Shown: piece by piece, positions 1 to 7,005 of the stretch | Layout of the letters: each line of letters begins with the position of its first letter | Numbering within the stretch: the first letter of the stretch is position 1 | Assembly (NCBI GenBank): GCA_003343885.1 | Contig: QAKH01000001.1 | Span: forward strand, 1 to 37,149 | Direction: 5' to 3' | DNA: 37,149 nt | Origin: Clostridiales bacterium | Lineage (GTDB): Bacteria; Bacillota; Clostridia; Oscillospirales; CAG-382 | Position numbers and translations under genes: made by a program | Notes under the pieces: model-generated | The model's database searches: none | The model's input: the letters and a program-made list of their open reading frames with translations, nothing else | Told to the model about the DNA's origin: nothing

Positions 1-2084
1 ACAGCGTCATTTTCAAATATTTCATCACATATGCGTTTATTGTCAATTTCAGTAAATTTATTTCCGGCTTTTATGGCGGCTTTGCAGGCGGCGGTATATA
101 GGGCTCTGTCAAATATTTCGCCTGCACTTTTGCTGTTGCCCTCGGCAATTTTACCTGCAAGAAAAGTAAATACGTCCTTTACTGCTGAATTCTCAATGCA
201 GCTGGGTTTTGAGCGTACAAGATATGTATCATCACCGAATTCTTCAAATTCAAAGCCGATAGCGGAAAAATATTCCGAATTTGAAGCAACTGCGTCGAAT
301 TCTTTTGGCACAAGCGTCACAGAAACCGGTTCAAGCAGATATTGAGAATCGTTATTTTCGGAAGCGTGCTTAATACGCTCGTAAATTATGCGCTCGTGCG
401 CAGCGTGCTTGTCTATCAAATACATATTTTCACCGCGGCTGACAATTATGTAGGTATCGAATACTTCTCCGATATATACAGATTTTAAAAGTTTACTCGG
501 ATTAAACAGCTCGACCTGGCTGTAGACTGTTTGTCTTTGAGGTGGTACAGTGTCAGTCACATGGGTTGGGAAAGCTATGTTTTTATTATTTATTCCGCAG
601 TCGTCAGGCTCCTGATTGGAAATAATAGCCGGAGCTGTTGGAGAAGAATCAATATTAGGTTCTTGGGATATATTCGGATTCTTTTCATGAGAATCATCAA
701 TACGTGAGGGAGAATTGGAATCTATTTCTTCATTTTGCGGTTTATCCGAAACTGTGGTTAAATTTTCTTTAGGCTCTTCGGGAGCAGTATTCAGGTCGTA
801 TGGTGCTCCGACGTCTGGTACAGGAGCGTCATCTGGTATCGGAGTGTGACCGACACCGGTTATATATTGCGATGAGGAATCAAATATTATATTTTCTAAT
901 ATATTTTCCGCAGAAAATTTTTCAGCCGGAATTTCTTTCGATTTCAATTGAAGCTGCGATGAGGGTGGGGAAGAGATTGGTTTTTCGTGAGATATGGCGG
1001 TTTTATTTAAATCCTTGGAAACATCAGATGCCTTAACCGAAGGAGCGGAAAAGTCTAAAATATTTTCTTCAGGACCAAAATTGTAAACTTGTGAAATTCC
1101 CCTGGACAGAGCGTTTTTTACTGCAAAATATATTGTGTCAAAAACTTTTCTTTCGTCTGAAAATTTAATTTCTAACTTTGCCGGATGGATGTTGACATCT
1201 ACAAGGTTTAGGTCCAATTTTACGAACAGCACGCATGCCGGAAATTTTCCTGCCGGGCAAAATCCCCGAAATCCTTCCTCAAGAGCTGCCATCATTGTTC
1301 GGCTTTTTATGTACCTGCCGTTTACAAAAAAATTCTGCATGTTTCTGTTTGGTCTGCACGTCTCAGGTTTTCCAATGTAACCGTATGCGTGCACTGACGC
1401 AAATTCAGAATCGACAGGAAGAAGCGCATTTGCAAATTCACGGCCAATAGCTGCATAAATTGCATTTTTTAATTTCCCGTCGCCAGGGGTATCGAGCTTT
1501 ACAGATCCGTCAGAAATCAGTTTAACAGCGATATTCGGGCGAGACAGGGCAAATTTTTCACAAACTGCGAAAACTGCTGTTGCCTCCGTAGAATTCTTTT
1601 TCAGGAATTTACGCCGTGCCGGTGTATTTTCAAAAATGTTTTCAACAATTATGGTGGTACCGTCCGGACACCCTGTGTCATCCGTATTTAATACTTCGCC
1701 GTATTTGCACATAAAAGTTGTACCGACAGAGTCTTCAGCACGTTTAGTAAGAATTCGGACAGTTGATACCGCCGCAATTGCCGCAAGTGCTTCTCCTCGA
1801 AACCCCAGTGTAGCTATTGCCTCAAGATCTCCCGGCTCACGTATCTTGCTTGTAGCATGTCTTAAAATACTTTTTGGTACATCTTCTCTTGCCATGCCGC
1901 AGCCGTCATCAGTTATACGTATAAAAGATGTGCCGCCGTCCTTTATTTCGACTGTTACACATTTTGCACCGGCATCGGCACAGTTTTCCAACATTTCTTT
2001 GATAGCTGACGCCGGTCGCTCAACAACTTCGCCTGCGGCTATTAAATTTGCTGTATGCTTGTCAAGTACATTAATAACACCCAT
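1..2084 (-). CDS. mutL: DNA mismatch repair protein MutL (3' end outside window)
   Basis: The reading frame is open from an ATG at 2084 to the left edge with no stop, giving 694 visible residues. The N-terminus is a GHKL ATPase with EMLENCADAGA, DDGCGM and GFRGEAL. A long acidic, Ser/Pro/Asn-rich linker (roughly residues 340-510) leads to a C-terminal dimerisation and endonuclease domain. This carries DKHAAHERIIYE near position 390-415, a variant of the DQHA(X)2E(X)4E metal-binding motif, so this is a nicking MutL as in most bacteria lacking MutH. The frame is cut just before the CxHGRP motif expected near the end, so about 30 residues are probably missing. The ribosome binding site is AGAGGTG, 8 nt before the ATG. 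It follows nadC by 68 nt and is probably read from the nad promoter. MutS would be its partner but is not in the window. Confidence 0.95.
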   Translation of the reverse strand, partial: MGVINVLDKHTANLIAAGEVVERPASAIKEMLENCADAGAKCVTVEIKDGGTSFIRITDDGCGMAREDVPKSILRHATSKIREPGDLEAIATLGFRGEALAAIAAVSTVRILTKRAEDSVGTTFMCKYGEVLNTDDTGCPDGTTIIVENIFENTPARRKFLKKNSTEATAVFAVCEKFALSRPNIAVKLISDGSVKLDTPGDGKLKNAIYAAIGREFANALLPVDSEFASVHAYGYIGKPETCRPNRNMQNFFVNGRYIKSRTMMAALEEGFRGFCPAGKFPACVLFVKLDLNLVDVNIHPAKLEIKFSDERKVFDTIYFAVKNALSRGISQVYNFGPEENILDFSAPSVKASDVSKDLNKTAISHEKPISSPPSSQLQLKSKEIPAEKFSAENILENIIFDSSSQYITGVGHTPIPDDAPVPDVGAPYDLNTAPEEPKENLTTVSDKPQNEEIDSNSPSRIDDSHEKNPNISQEPNIDSSPTAPAIISNQEPDDCGINNKNIAFPTHVTDTVPPQRQTVYSQVELFNPSKLLKSVYIGEVFDTYIIVSRGENMYLIDKHAAHERIIYERIKHASENNDSQYLLEPVSVTLVPKEFDAVASNSEYFSAIGFEFEEFGDDTYLVRSKPSCIENSAVKDVFTFLAGKIAEGNSKSAGEIFDRALYTAACKAAIKAGNKFTEIDNKRICDEIFENDA

Positions 2085-2152
2085 TTATGCGGCACCTCTT
2101 TTCAAGTAAAATATTTCACTCTGCAACTGTCAACTTAAAATCTGAAGCTAAA

Positions 2153-2998
2153 TTATGAAATTGAAAATTTCAAGCTGATGTCAGCGGATTTTATTGTATG
2201 TGTGAGAGCGCCGATAGAGATAATGTCAACGCCTGTGTCGGCAACGTCACGAAGCTTCTTTTCGCCCATATTTCCGCTTGCCTCTACTAAAGCCTTGCCG
2301 TTTACGATTTTCACACATTCTTTCATCATTTCATTTGTCATGTTGTCAAGCATGATAATGTCAGCACCGGCGTCCAACGCCTCTGCAAGCTGTTCTTTGT
2401 TTTCTACCTCAACCTCAATTTTTAATGTGTGCGGAATTATATTTCTTGCCGCAAGAACAGCATTTTTTATGCCGCCGGAAACAGCGATATGATTATCTTT
2501 TATAAGTACGCCGTCAGAAAGGTTAAAGCGATGATTTGTGCCTCCGCCGACACGAACGGCATATTTTTCGAGAACTCTCATTCCTGGAGTTGTTTTTCTT
2601 GTGTCGGTTATCTTTGCTTTAGTTCCGGCCACTTCCGCAACAGCTGCGGCAGTCCTTGTTGCAATTCCGCTGAGACGCTGCATAAAGTTCAATGCAGTAC
2701 GTTCACCCGTGAGGACATTTCTTGCATTGCCGTCAACGACTGCAATTACATCACCTTTCACCGCTTTGTCGCCGTCTTTAAGGTTGGGCGTAAATGAAAT
2801 TTTCGGATCGACTTTAGAAAATATGTAAGAAGCAAGGTCTAATCCGCATACTACCATATCTTCCTTTGCGACAAAACGTCCATGAGCTGTCTTGTCTGCA
2901 GGGATTGTTGAAATAGTGGTTATATCGCCTGTTCCTATGTCCTCTGATAGGGCGAGGTTTATTATGCTGTCAACCTGAGGGTTATTATATAAATACAT
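2153..2998 (-). CDS. nadC: Nicotinate-nucleotide pyrophosphorylase (quinolinate phosphoribosyltransferase)
   Basis: It converts quinolinate and PRPP to nicotinate mononucleotide, CO2 and PPi, the last step of the de novo NAD branch encoded by this operon. Family motifs are SEDIGTGDITT at the N-terminus, TGERTALNFMQRLSGIAT, the basic substrate-binding stretch TRKTTPGMR, then GGGTNHRFNLSD and IKDNH, and the barrel-end motifs IMLDNM and EASGNM. The length of 281 residues is normal. The frame is open upstream to 3049, inside nadB, but I place the start at 2998. There AGGAGA lies 5 nt before ATG, the protein then begins MYLYNNPQVDSI as expected for the family, and the 17 extra upstream residues look like noise. 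The gap to nadB is 43 nt. Confidence 0.96.
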   Translation of the reverse strand: MYLYNNPQVDSIINLALSEDIGTGDITTISTIPADKTAHGRFVAKEDMVVCGLDLASYIFSKVDPKISFTPNLKDGDKAVKGDVIAVVDGNARNVLTGERTALNFMQRLSGIATRTAAAVAEVAGTKAKITDTRKTTPGMRVLEKYAVRVGGGTNHRFNLSDGVLIKDNHIAVSGGIKNAVLAARNIIPHTLKIEVEVENKEQLAEALDAGADIIMLDNMTNEMMKECVKIVNGKALVEASGNMGEKKLRDVADTGVDIISIGALTHTIKSADISLKFSIS

Positions 2999-3041
2999 CT
3001 TTTTTCTCCTTTTTGTAAAAACTTTTGCACCAATCAACCAA

Positions 3042-4586
3042 TCAATCAACTATGTAATGTGATCCGATGCTTTGTTTACGTTCGCATGCGCTCTGGACTA
3101 TTACCGTTGAAGCAACAGCGGCGTTAAATACAGTATACTGCTTTATATTTTCAAGGCGTTTTCTTCGATATTTGTCATAAATTTCATCAAGTTTTTGATG
3201 AGCAAATTCGAGTTTGTTTGTGTGACGAATAGCTCCGACGTTTTTAGTCATTAGTTCTTTCATAAATGCCATGTCTTTATCGATTTCAGCGTTTTCCGGA
3301 CACGGTTCGGAGAATTCCTCGCTTTGAGGCAGAACAAATTTATAATTTTTTGATGGTCTGAAATCAGCATTTATACACTTTGCGGCACGCTTTCCGAAAA
3401 CTAAGCACTCAAGTGTAGAGTTGCTCGCAAGGCGGTTAGCTCCCTGTACGCCGGTACAGGCAACCTCTCCGCATGCATAAAGACCTGATACAGCAGTTCT
3501 GGCGTGAAGGTCAGTCATAACTCCGCCCATGAGGTAATGTTCAGTAGGGTGAACCGGTATGTGCTCGTAAGGAACATTTATGCCAAGCGAGCGGCATTTC
3601 TGAAATATTGTGGGAAATCTTGCGGAGAAAAACGATTCGTCCATGTCGGATACGTCAAGATATACGTATTCGTCGCCGGTAATTGCCATATTTTTCAAAA
3701 TTTCTCTTGTTACTATATCTCTCGGTGCAAGGTCTCTTAAAGAATGCTTGTTGTACATAAAAGCTTCACCGGCAGAGTTTCTGAGTACAGCACCCTCTCC
3801 GCGAACGGCTTCTGATATAAGGAACATTCTGCCGTCCTCAATACCGACGGCAAGTGCGGTTGGGTGAAATTGTATAAATTCCATATCTTTGCACGGAGCG
3901 CCGGCACGAAGGCAGGCTGCAACACCGTCTCCGGTTGCTCCCTTAGGATTTGTAGAGTACTTATAAAGCTGACCGACAGAACCGGTAGCAACTACAACAT
4001 TTCGAGAAAACATGACTCTATCGTGCTCTCCGTCATTTACGACAATGCCGATAGTACCGTTTTCATCTGTCAATACGTCTACAAAGAAGGTGTTAAAATA
4101 CACTTTAATATTGGGGCGTTCGGAGACAACTTCGCCTAATCTTTTTGTCATAAGTTTACCGGTTGCGTCTCCGCCGCAGTGAAGAATTCTCCGGCAGCAG
4201 TGACCGCCTTCGCGTGTAACTATTACATTACCGTTTTCATCTCTGTCGAATGGCACTCCGAGTTCCATCATATCTTTGATAGCGTCAGGTCCTTCAGTTA
4301 CAAGCACTCTCACGGCTTCTTCATTGCAGTGACCGGCGCCGGCAACAAGCGTGTCGTGTATATGATCCTCAAAGCAGTCGGTCGGCTGGGTAACGGCGGC
4401 AATACCGCCCTGGGCAAGCCAAGAACTTCCGCCGTCAATATTTCCTTTAACAATGAGTGCGACATTAAAACGCTTGTCAAGATTCAGTGCGCAGTTAAGA
4501 CCTGCGAGTCCTCCACCCACGACTATGACGTCATATATTTCACCATTGTTTTTCACGTTTTCGCTCGAAAACAAATATCTTCTCAT
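3042..4586 (-). CDS. nadB: L-aspartate oxidase
   Basis: A flavoprotein that oxidises L-aspartate to iminoaspartate, the substrate of NadA. In anaerobes fumarate is thought to be the usual electron acceptor. The 514-residue protein has the N-terminal FAD dinucleotide fold (VVGGGLAGLNCALNL, about residues 21-35), the flavin motif GSSWLAQGGIAAV, and the succinate dehydrogenase/fumarate reductase-type capping and catalytic region with HPTEHYLMGGVMTD. A helical C-terminal domain ends in the R/K-rich part. The length matches the shorter clostridial forms. Its ATG overlaps the nadA stop in an ATGA, indicating translational coupling within nadA-nadB-nadC. No frameshift is seen. Confidence 0.96.
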   Translation of the reverse strand: MRRYLFSSENVKNNGEIYDVIVVGGGLAGLNCALNLDKRFNVALIVKGNIDGGSSWLAQGGIAAVTQPTDCFEDHIHDTLVAGAGHCNEEAVRVLVTEGPDAIKDMMELGVPFDRDENGNVIVTREGGHCCRRILHCGGDATGKLMTKRLGEVVSERPNIKVYFNTFFVDVLTDENGTIGIVVNDGEHDRVMFSRNVVVATGSVGQLYKYSTNPKGATGDGVAACLRAGAPCKDMEFIQFHPTALAVGIEDGRMFLISEAVRGEGAVLRNSAGEAFMYNKHSLRDLAPRDIVTREILKNMAITGDEYVYLDVSDMDESFFSARFPTIFQKCRSLGINVPYEHIPVHPTEHYLMGGVMTDLHARTAVSGLYACGEVACTGVQGANRLASNSTLECLVFGKRAAKCINADFRPSKNYKFVLPQSEEFSEPCPENAEIDKDMAFMKELMTKNVGAIRHTNKLEFAHQKLDEIYDKYRRKRLENIKQYTVFNAAVASTVIVQSACERKQSIGSHYIVD

Positions 4587-5515
4587 TTTTTTACACTTCC
4601 TGCTTTTAACATTCCTTCAAGGCATTTGCTTGAGCGTTTCATAACTTCGTCATCAAGGATTACCTCGTCGGAGAGAGTCTGTATCGTTGAGTATAAATCT
4701 AACAGCGTTGTTTTCTTCATATCCTCACACACAAGAGTTTCGCTTAATAAATAGAAATTCTTATCTGGACATTCCTGTATCAGTCTTTCACATACAGCTC
4801 TTTCTGTTCCTATGATAAAAGACTTTGAAGAAGATGAATGAGCGTATTTTATTATAGCTGAAGTACTTCCGGCAAAATCTGACAGCTCTACTACTTCCTT
4901 TTCGCATTCCGGATGTACTAAAACAAGTGCGTCGGGATGATTTTTTTTCGCCTCAATAAGAGCATCCGCACTTATATTTTTGTGAACAGGACAATAGCCG
5001 CTGTGAATATAGAAAACCTTTTCAGGAAGCTTTTCGGCTATATAAGCGCCGAGATTTTTGTCCGGAACAAAAATAATCTCTTTCTGAGGCAGAGCGCTGA
5101 TAATATCAAGAGCGTTTGAGGAAGTGACGCACATGTCGCACTCGGCCTTAGTAGCAGCGCTTGAGTTTATGTAGCACACAGCGCAGGCATTTGGATGTGC
5201 TTCTTTTAATTTTATTACGTCGTCCGGCGTTACCATGTCAGCCATAGCACAGCCGGCGTCTTTTCTTGGAATAAAGACATGCTTATCGGGATTTAAAATT
5301 TTAGCACTCTCAGCCATGAATTTTACGCCGCAAAAGATTATATTTTTGCGCTCTGAATCCTTTGCTTTTTTGGCAAGCTCAAAGCTGTCGCCGCAAAAAT
5401 CCGCAATATTTTGAATATCCAAATTTTCATAAAGATGTGCAAGAATTAACGCATCATTTTGTATGCGAAGTTTGTTGATTGCATCATAAATGCTTTGCTT
5501 ATTTTCAAAAGTCAT
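4583..5515 (-). CDS. nadA: Quinolinate synthase
   Basis: It condenses iminoaspartate with dihydroxyacetone phosphate to quinolinate using a [4Fe-4S] cluster. Numbered from the chosen start, the three expected cluster ligands are C89 (AGCAMADM), C175 (GYCPVH) and C263 (LVCEDMKKTTL). Their spacings of 86 and 88 residues fit the three-cysteine family. Other motifs are FCGVKFMAESAKIL and CVTSSNA. The frame is open to an ATG at 5539 and there is another ATG at 5521, but AGGAAGG sits only 1 nt from the 5521 ATG and exactly 7 nt from the ATG at 5515. I therefore place the start at 5515, giving 310 residues. It is the first gene of the nad operon, preceded by its own promoter. Confidence 0.95.
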   Translation of the reverse strand: MTFENKQSIYDAINKLRIQNDALILAHLYENLDIQNIADFCGDSFELAKKAKDSERKNIIFCGVKFMAESAKILNPDKHVFIPRKDAGCAMADMVTPDDVIKLKEAHPNACAVCYINSSAATKAECDMCVTSSNALDIISALPQKEIIFVPDKNLGAYIAEKLPEKVFYIHSGYCPVHKNISADALIEAKKNHPDALVLVHPECEKEVVELSDFAGSTSAIIKYAHSSSSKSFIIGTERAVCERLIQECPDKNFYLLSETLVCEDMKKTTLLDLYSTIQTLSDEVILDDEVMKRSSKCLEGMLKAGSVKK

Positions 5516-5550
5516 ATACATACCTTCCTGTACAGCCATAAACTTATTCC

Positions 5551-5579
5551 ATTATATCACTTTAATTTACAAAATACAA
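5551..5579 (-). promoter_or_regulatory. Sigma-A-type promoter of the nadABC(-mutL) operon
   Basis: Reading the minus strand, TTGTAT (5574-5579) and TATAAT (5551-5556) are separated by exactly 17 nt and lie about 35 nt before the nadA start. This is the only good match in the 212-nt gap. I could not identify a NiaR-type operator in it with confidence, so regulation by niacin is unproven. Confidence 0.75.
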
Positions 5580-5657
5580 GCCTGAACTTTACAATTTTAT
5601 GTATTTATGCTATCAAAAATTATTTTATACATAAATGCACTCAAAAACGGTATTTGT

Positions 5658-5690
5658 TAAAAATATTCGGGACCGCACTTAGCGATCCCG
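5658..5690 (-). terminator. Putative intrinsic terminator downstream of the DUF2961 remnant
   Basis: A hairpin at 5668-5676/5682-5690 has eight base pairs, one mismatch and a 5-nt loop. On the minus strand it is followed by the T-rich stretch AATATTTTTAA. It lies 38 nt past the stop of the DUF2961 frame and just before the nadA promoter, so it separates the two units. The T-run is interrupted, so it may be weak. Confidence 0.55.
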
Positions 5691-5727
5691 ATAAATTTAC
5701 GTATAATAAATGATAATTTATTAAGAC

Positions 5728-6600
5728 TTATATTATTTCAAGCTCATCTACACCAGGAAATTTTGGAAAAGAGTTGCAGATAGAGTCCTGATACCAGAAG
5801 CAAACAGATGAGATGTCGTCCTGAAGGGGGAGATATCTTCCTTCATCGCGCCAACCAAGTGCCTGAATAGTTACACGGATATCTTTCTTGAAGTAAATAG
5901 GATCGCAAATGTGCCATCTGTATAGTGAAAAGCGTTGATTAGAAGAATATAACCCGTCAGGGCGTATTACTTTTGCCAGACCTGCGTAAGGAGTACAGTA
6001 CTCCTGATATTTTCCGCCGATGTCAAAGTTATACGAGCCGCAGAAATAATCCTCTGTACCCGTTCCGCATATTGTTGGAAAATCGGTGTCGCCGTCAAGG
6101 TAAAACTTTATTTCTCCTTCGCCCCACCAGCCGTTATTATTTACGCCCCAGAACAGATACGTTCCAACGTAATGACCGTTACCTTTAACATTATCAAGAA
6201 TAGTATATACCTGCTTATAGGGCAGGGGATTGACACGTCGGAACTGTGCGTGAAAATATGCACAGTCTTTTGGAAGGTCAGTAAGAACGTAGTCAATCTG
6301 ATAATAAACGGTAACATCTTGAGAATGAAGATTCTCAATTGTTATCCGACACTTCTTATAGAATGGCATTTCCCAGTAGCAATTAAAGGCTCTGGCAGGA
6401 TTTACGCATACCGGCAGGGAAGTGAGAGGTGCATATGTCTGATAGTCAGCGCAGGCAAAAAAATCGGATAGCGGTGTTTCTACGCTTGGAATTTCGCTGT
6501 CGTCCCAATATATTCTCAGAACAAGTTTACGGTTCTTTTTGCAGTCATCAACTATCCAAATGTGTTTTATTATTCCGGTATTATGTAGAACTAAACCAAA
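5728..6600 (-). pseudogene. 5'-truncated DUF2961 / GH172-family gene remnant
   Basis: The frame is open from a stop at 6601-6603 to the stop at 5728, about 290 codons. It aligns by eye with the DUF2961 family, whose characterised members (glycoside hydrolase family 172) act on fructofuranosyl or arabinofuranosyl substrates. Recognisable pieces in order are GIIKHIWIV (from ~6576), LVLRIYWDD, PLSDFF, SLPVCVNP, FNCYWEMPF, YYQIDY, YFHAQFRR, YTILDNVKGNGHYVGTYL, GTGTEDYF, QALGWRDEGRYLPL and a normal C-terminus. Full-length members have about 360 residues; the first ~75 are missing. No ATG, GTG or TTG occurs in frame before the ATG at 6369, which lies mid-domain. The break abuts the rpsU hairpin. 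A 213-residue product from 6369 is possible but would lack the start of the fold. I call it a pseudogene. Confidence 0.8.
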
Positions 6601-6616
6601 TCAGCAGAATTATTCC

Positions 6617-6664
6617 TAAAAGACCGAACGGCTCATACCTAATAGGATGAGCCGTTCTTTTTTT
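6617..6664 (-). terminator. Strong hairpin terminator after rpsU (possibly bidirectional)
   Basis: A perfect 11-bp stem (6626-6636 with 6647-6657) closes a 10-nt loop. On the minus strand it follows the rpsU stop by about 20 nt and is followed by GGTCTTTTA. On the plus strand it is followed by seven uninterrupted T. It most plausibly ends rpsU transcription, although the better T-run faces the other way, where no plus-strand gene is present. Confidence 0.75.
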
Positions 6665-6676
6665 AATAATTACGCA

Positions 6677-6853
6677 TTACTTAAACTTACGCTTGCGGGC
6701 TGCTTCAGACTTCTTCTTGCGCTTTACACTGGGCTTTTCATAATGCTCTCTCTTGCGGAGCTCTGTGAGAACACCACTTCTTGCGCACTGTCTTTTGAAT
6801 CTGCGAAGCGCACTGTCAAGAGATTCGTTATCCTTGATCTTGATTTCTGCCAT
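6677..6853 (-). CDS. rpsU: 30S ribosomal protein S21
   Basis: A short gene of 58 codons with an ATG at 6853 and a TAA at 6677-6679. The product starts MAEIKIKDNESLDSALRRFK and ends with the Lys/Arg-rich tail (SEAARKRKFK) typical of bS21, which binds the small subunit near the anti-Shine-Dalgarno region and assists initiation. The length and the RRFKR and RKREHYEKPS motifs match the family. The leader has a very strong purine-rich ribosome binding site (GGAGGGAGGGG) ending 5 nt before the ATG. It is monocistronic here, with its own promoter upstream and a hairpin downstream. In many Firmicutes rpsU sits beside a GatB/YqeY gene, which is absent here. Confidence 0.97.
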   Translation of the reverse strand: MAEIKIKDNESLDSALRRFKRQCARSGVLTELRKREHYEKPSVKRKKKSEAARKRKFK

Positions 6854-6905
6854 CTATTTCCCCTCCCTCCGCTTGCGGCAAAGAGAATTCTTTATGCCAT
6901 AAGTT

Positions 6906-6935
6906 ATTATACCTTACGTTAATACCATGTGTCAA
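6906..6935 (-). promoter_or_regulatory. Promoter of rpsU
   Basis: On the minus strand TTGACA (6930-6935) and TATAAT (6906-6911) are separated by 18 nt. Both hexamers are perfect consensus. They lie about 50 nt before the rpsU start and after the leuS stop, which fits a highly expressed ribosomal protein gene. Confidence 0.85.
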
Positions 6936-7005
6936 GACTATTGAAAAAAATATTAAAAACATATTGTTAATTTTATGTGTCTTTAATATAAAACACAGCT
7001 TTTTG

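Noticed and set aside
1636..2109. Plus-strand frame of 157 codons at the mutL start
   Set aside because: It is antisense to the conserved MutL ATPase domain, whose motifs explain the sequence.
3504..4754. Several plus-strand frames of 78-191 codons over nadB/nadA
   Set aside because: They are antisense to clearly conserved nadB and nadA codons, lack ribosome binding sites and show no recognisable protein features.
5540..5660. NiaR-type operator at the nadA promoter
   Set aside because: No clear inverted repeat matching a niacin-repressor site could be recognised in the AT-rich sequence.
6960..7005. Possible terminator after leuS
   Set aside because: The best hairpin is a 7-bp AT-rich stem with a wobble and no adjacent T-run; not convincing.
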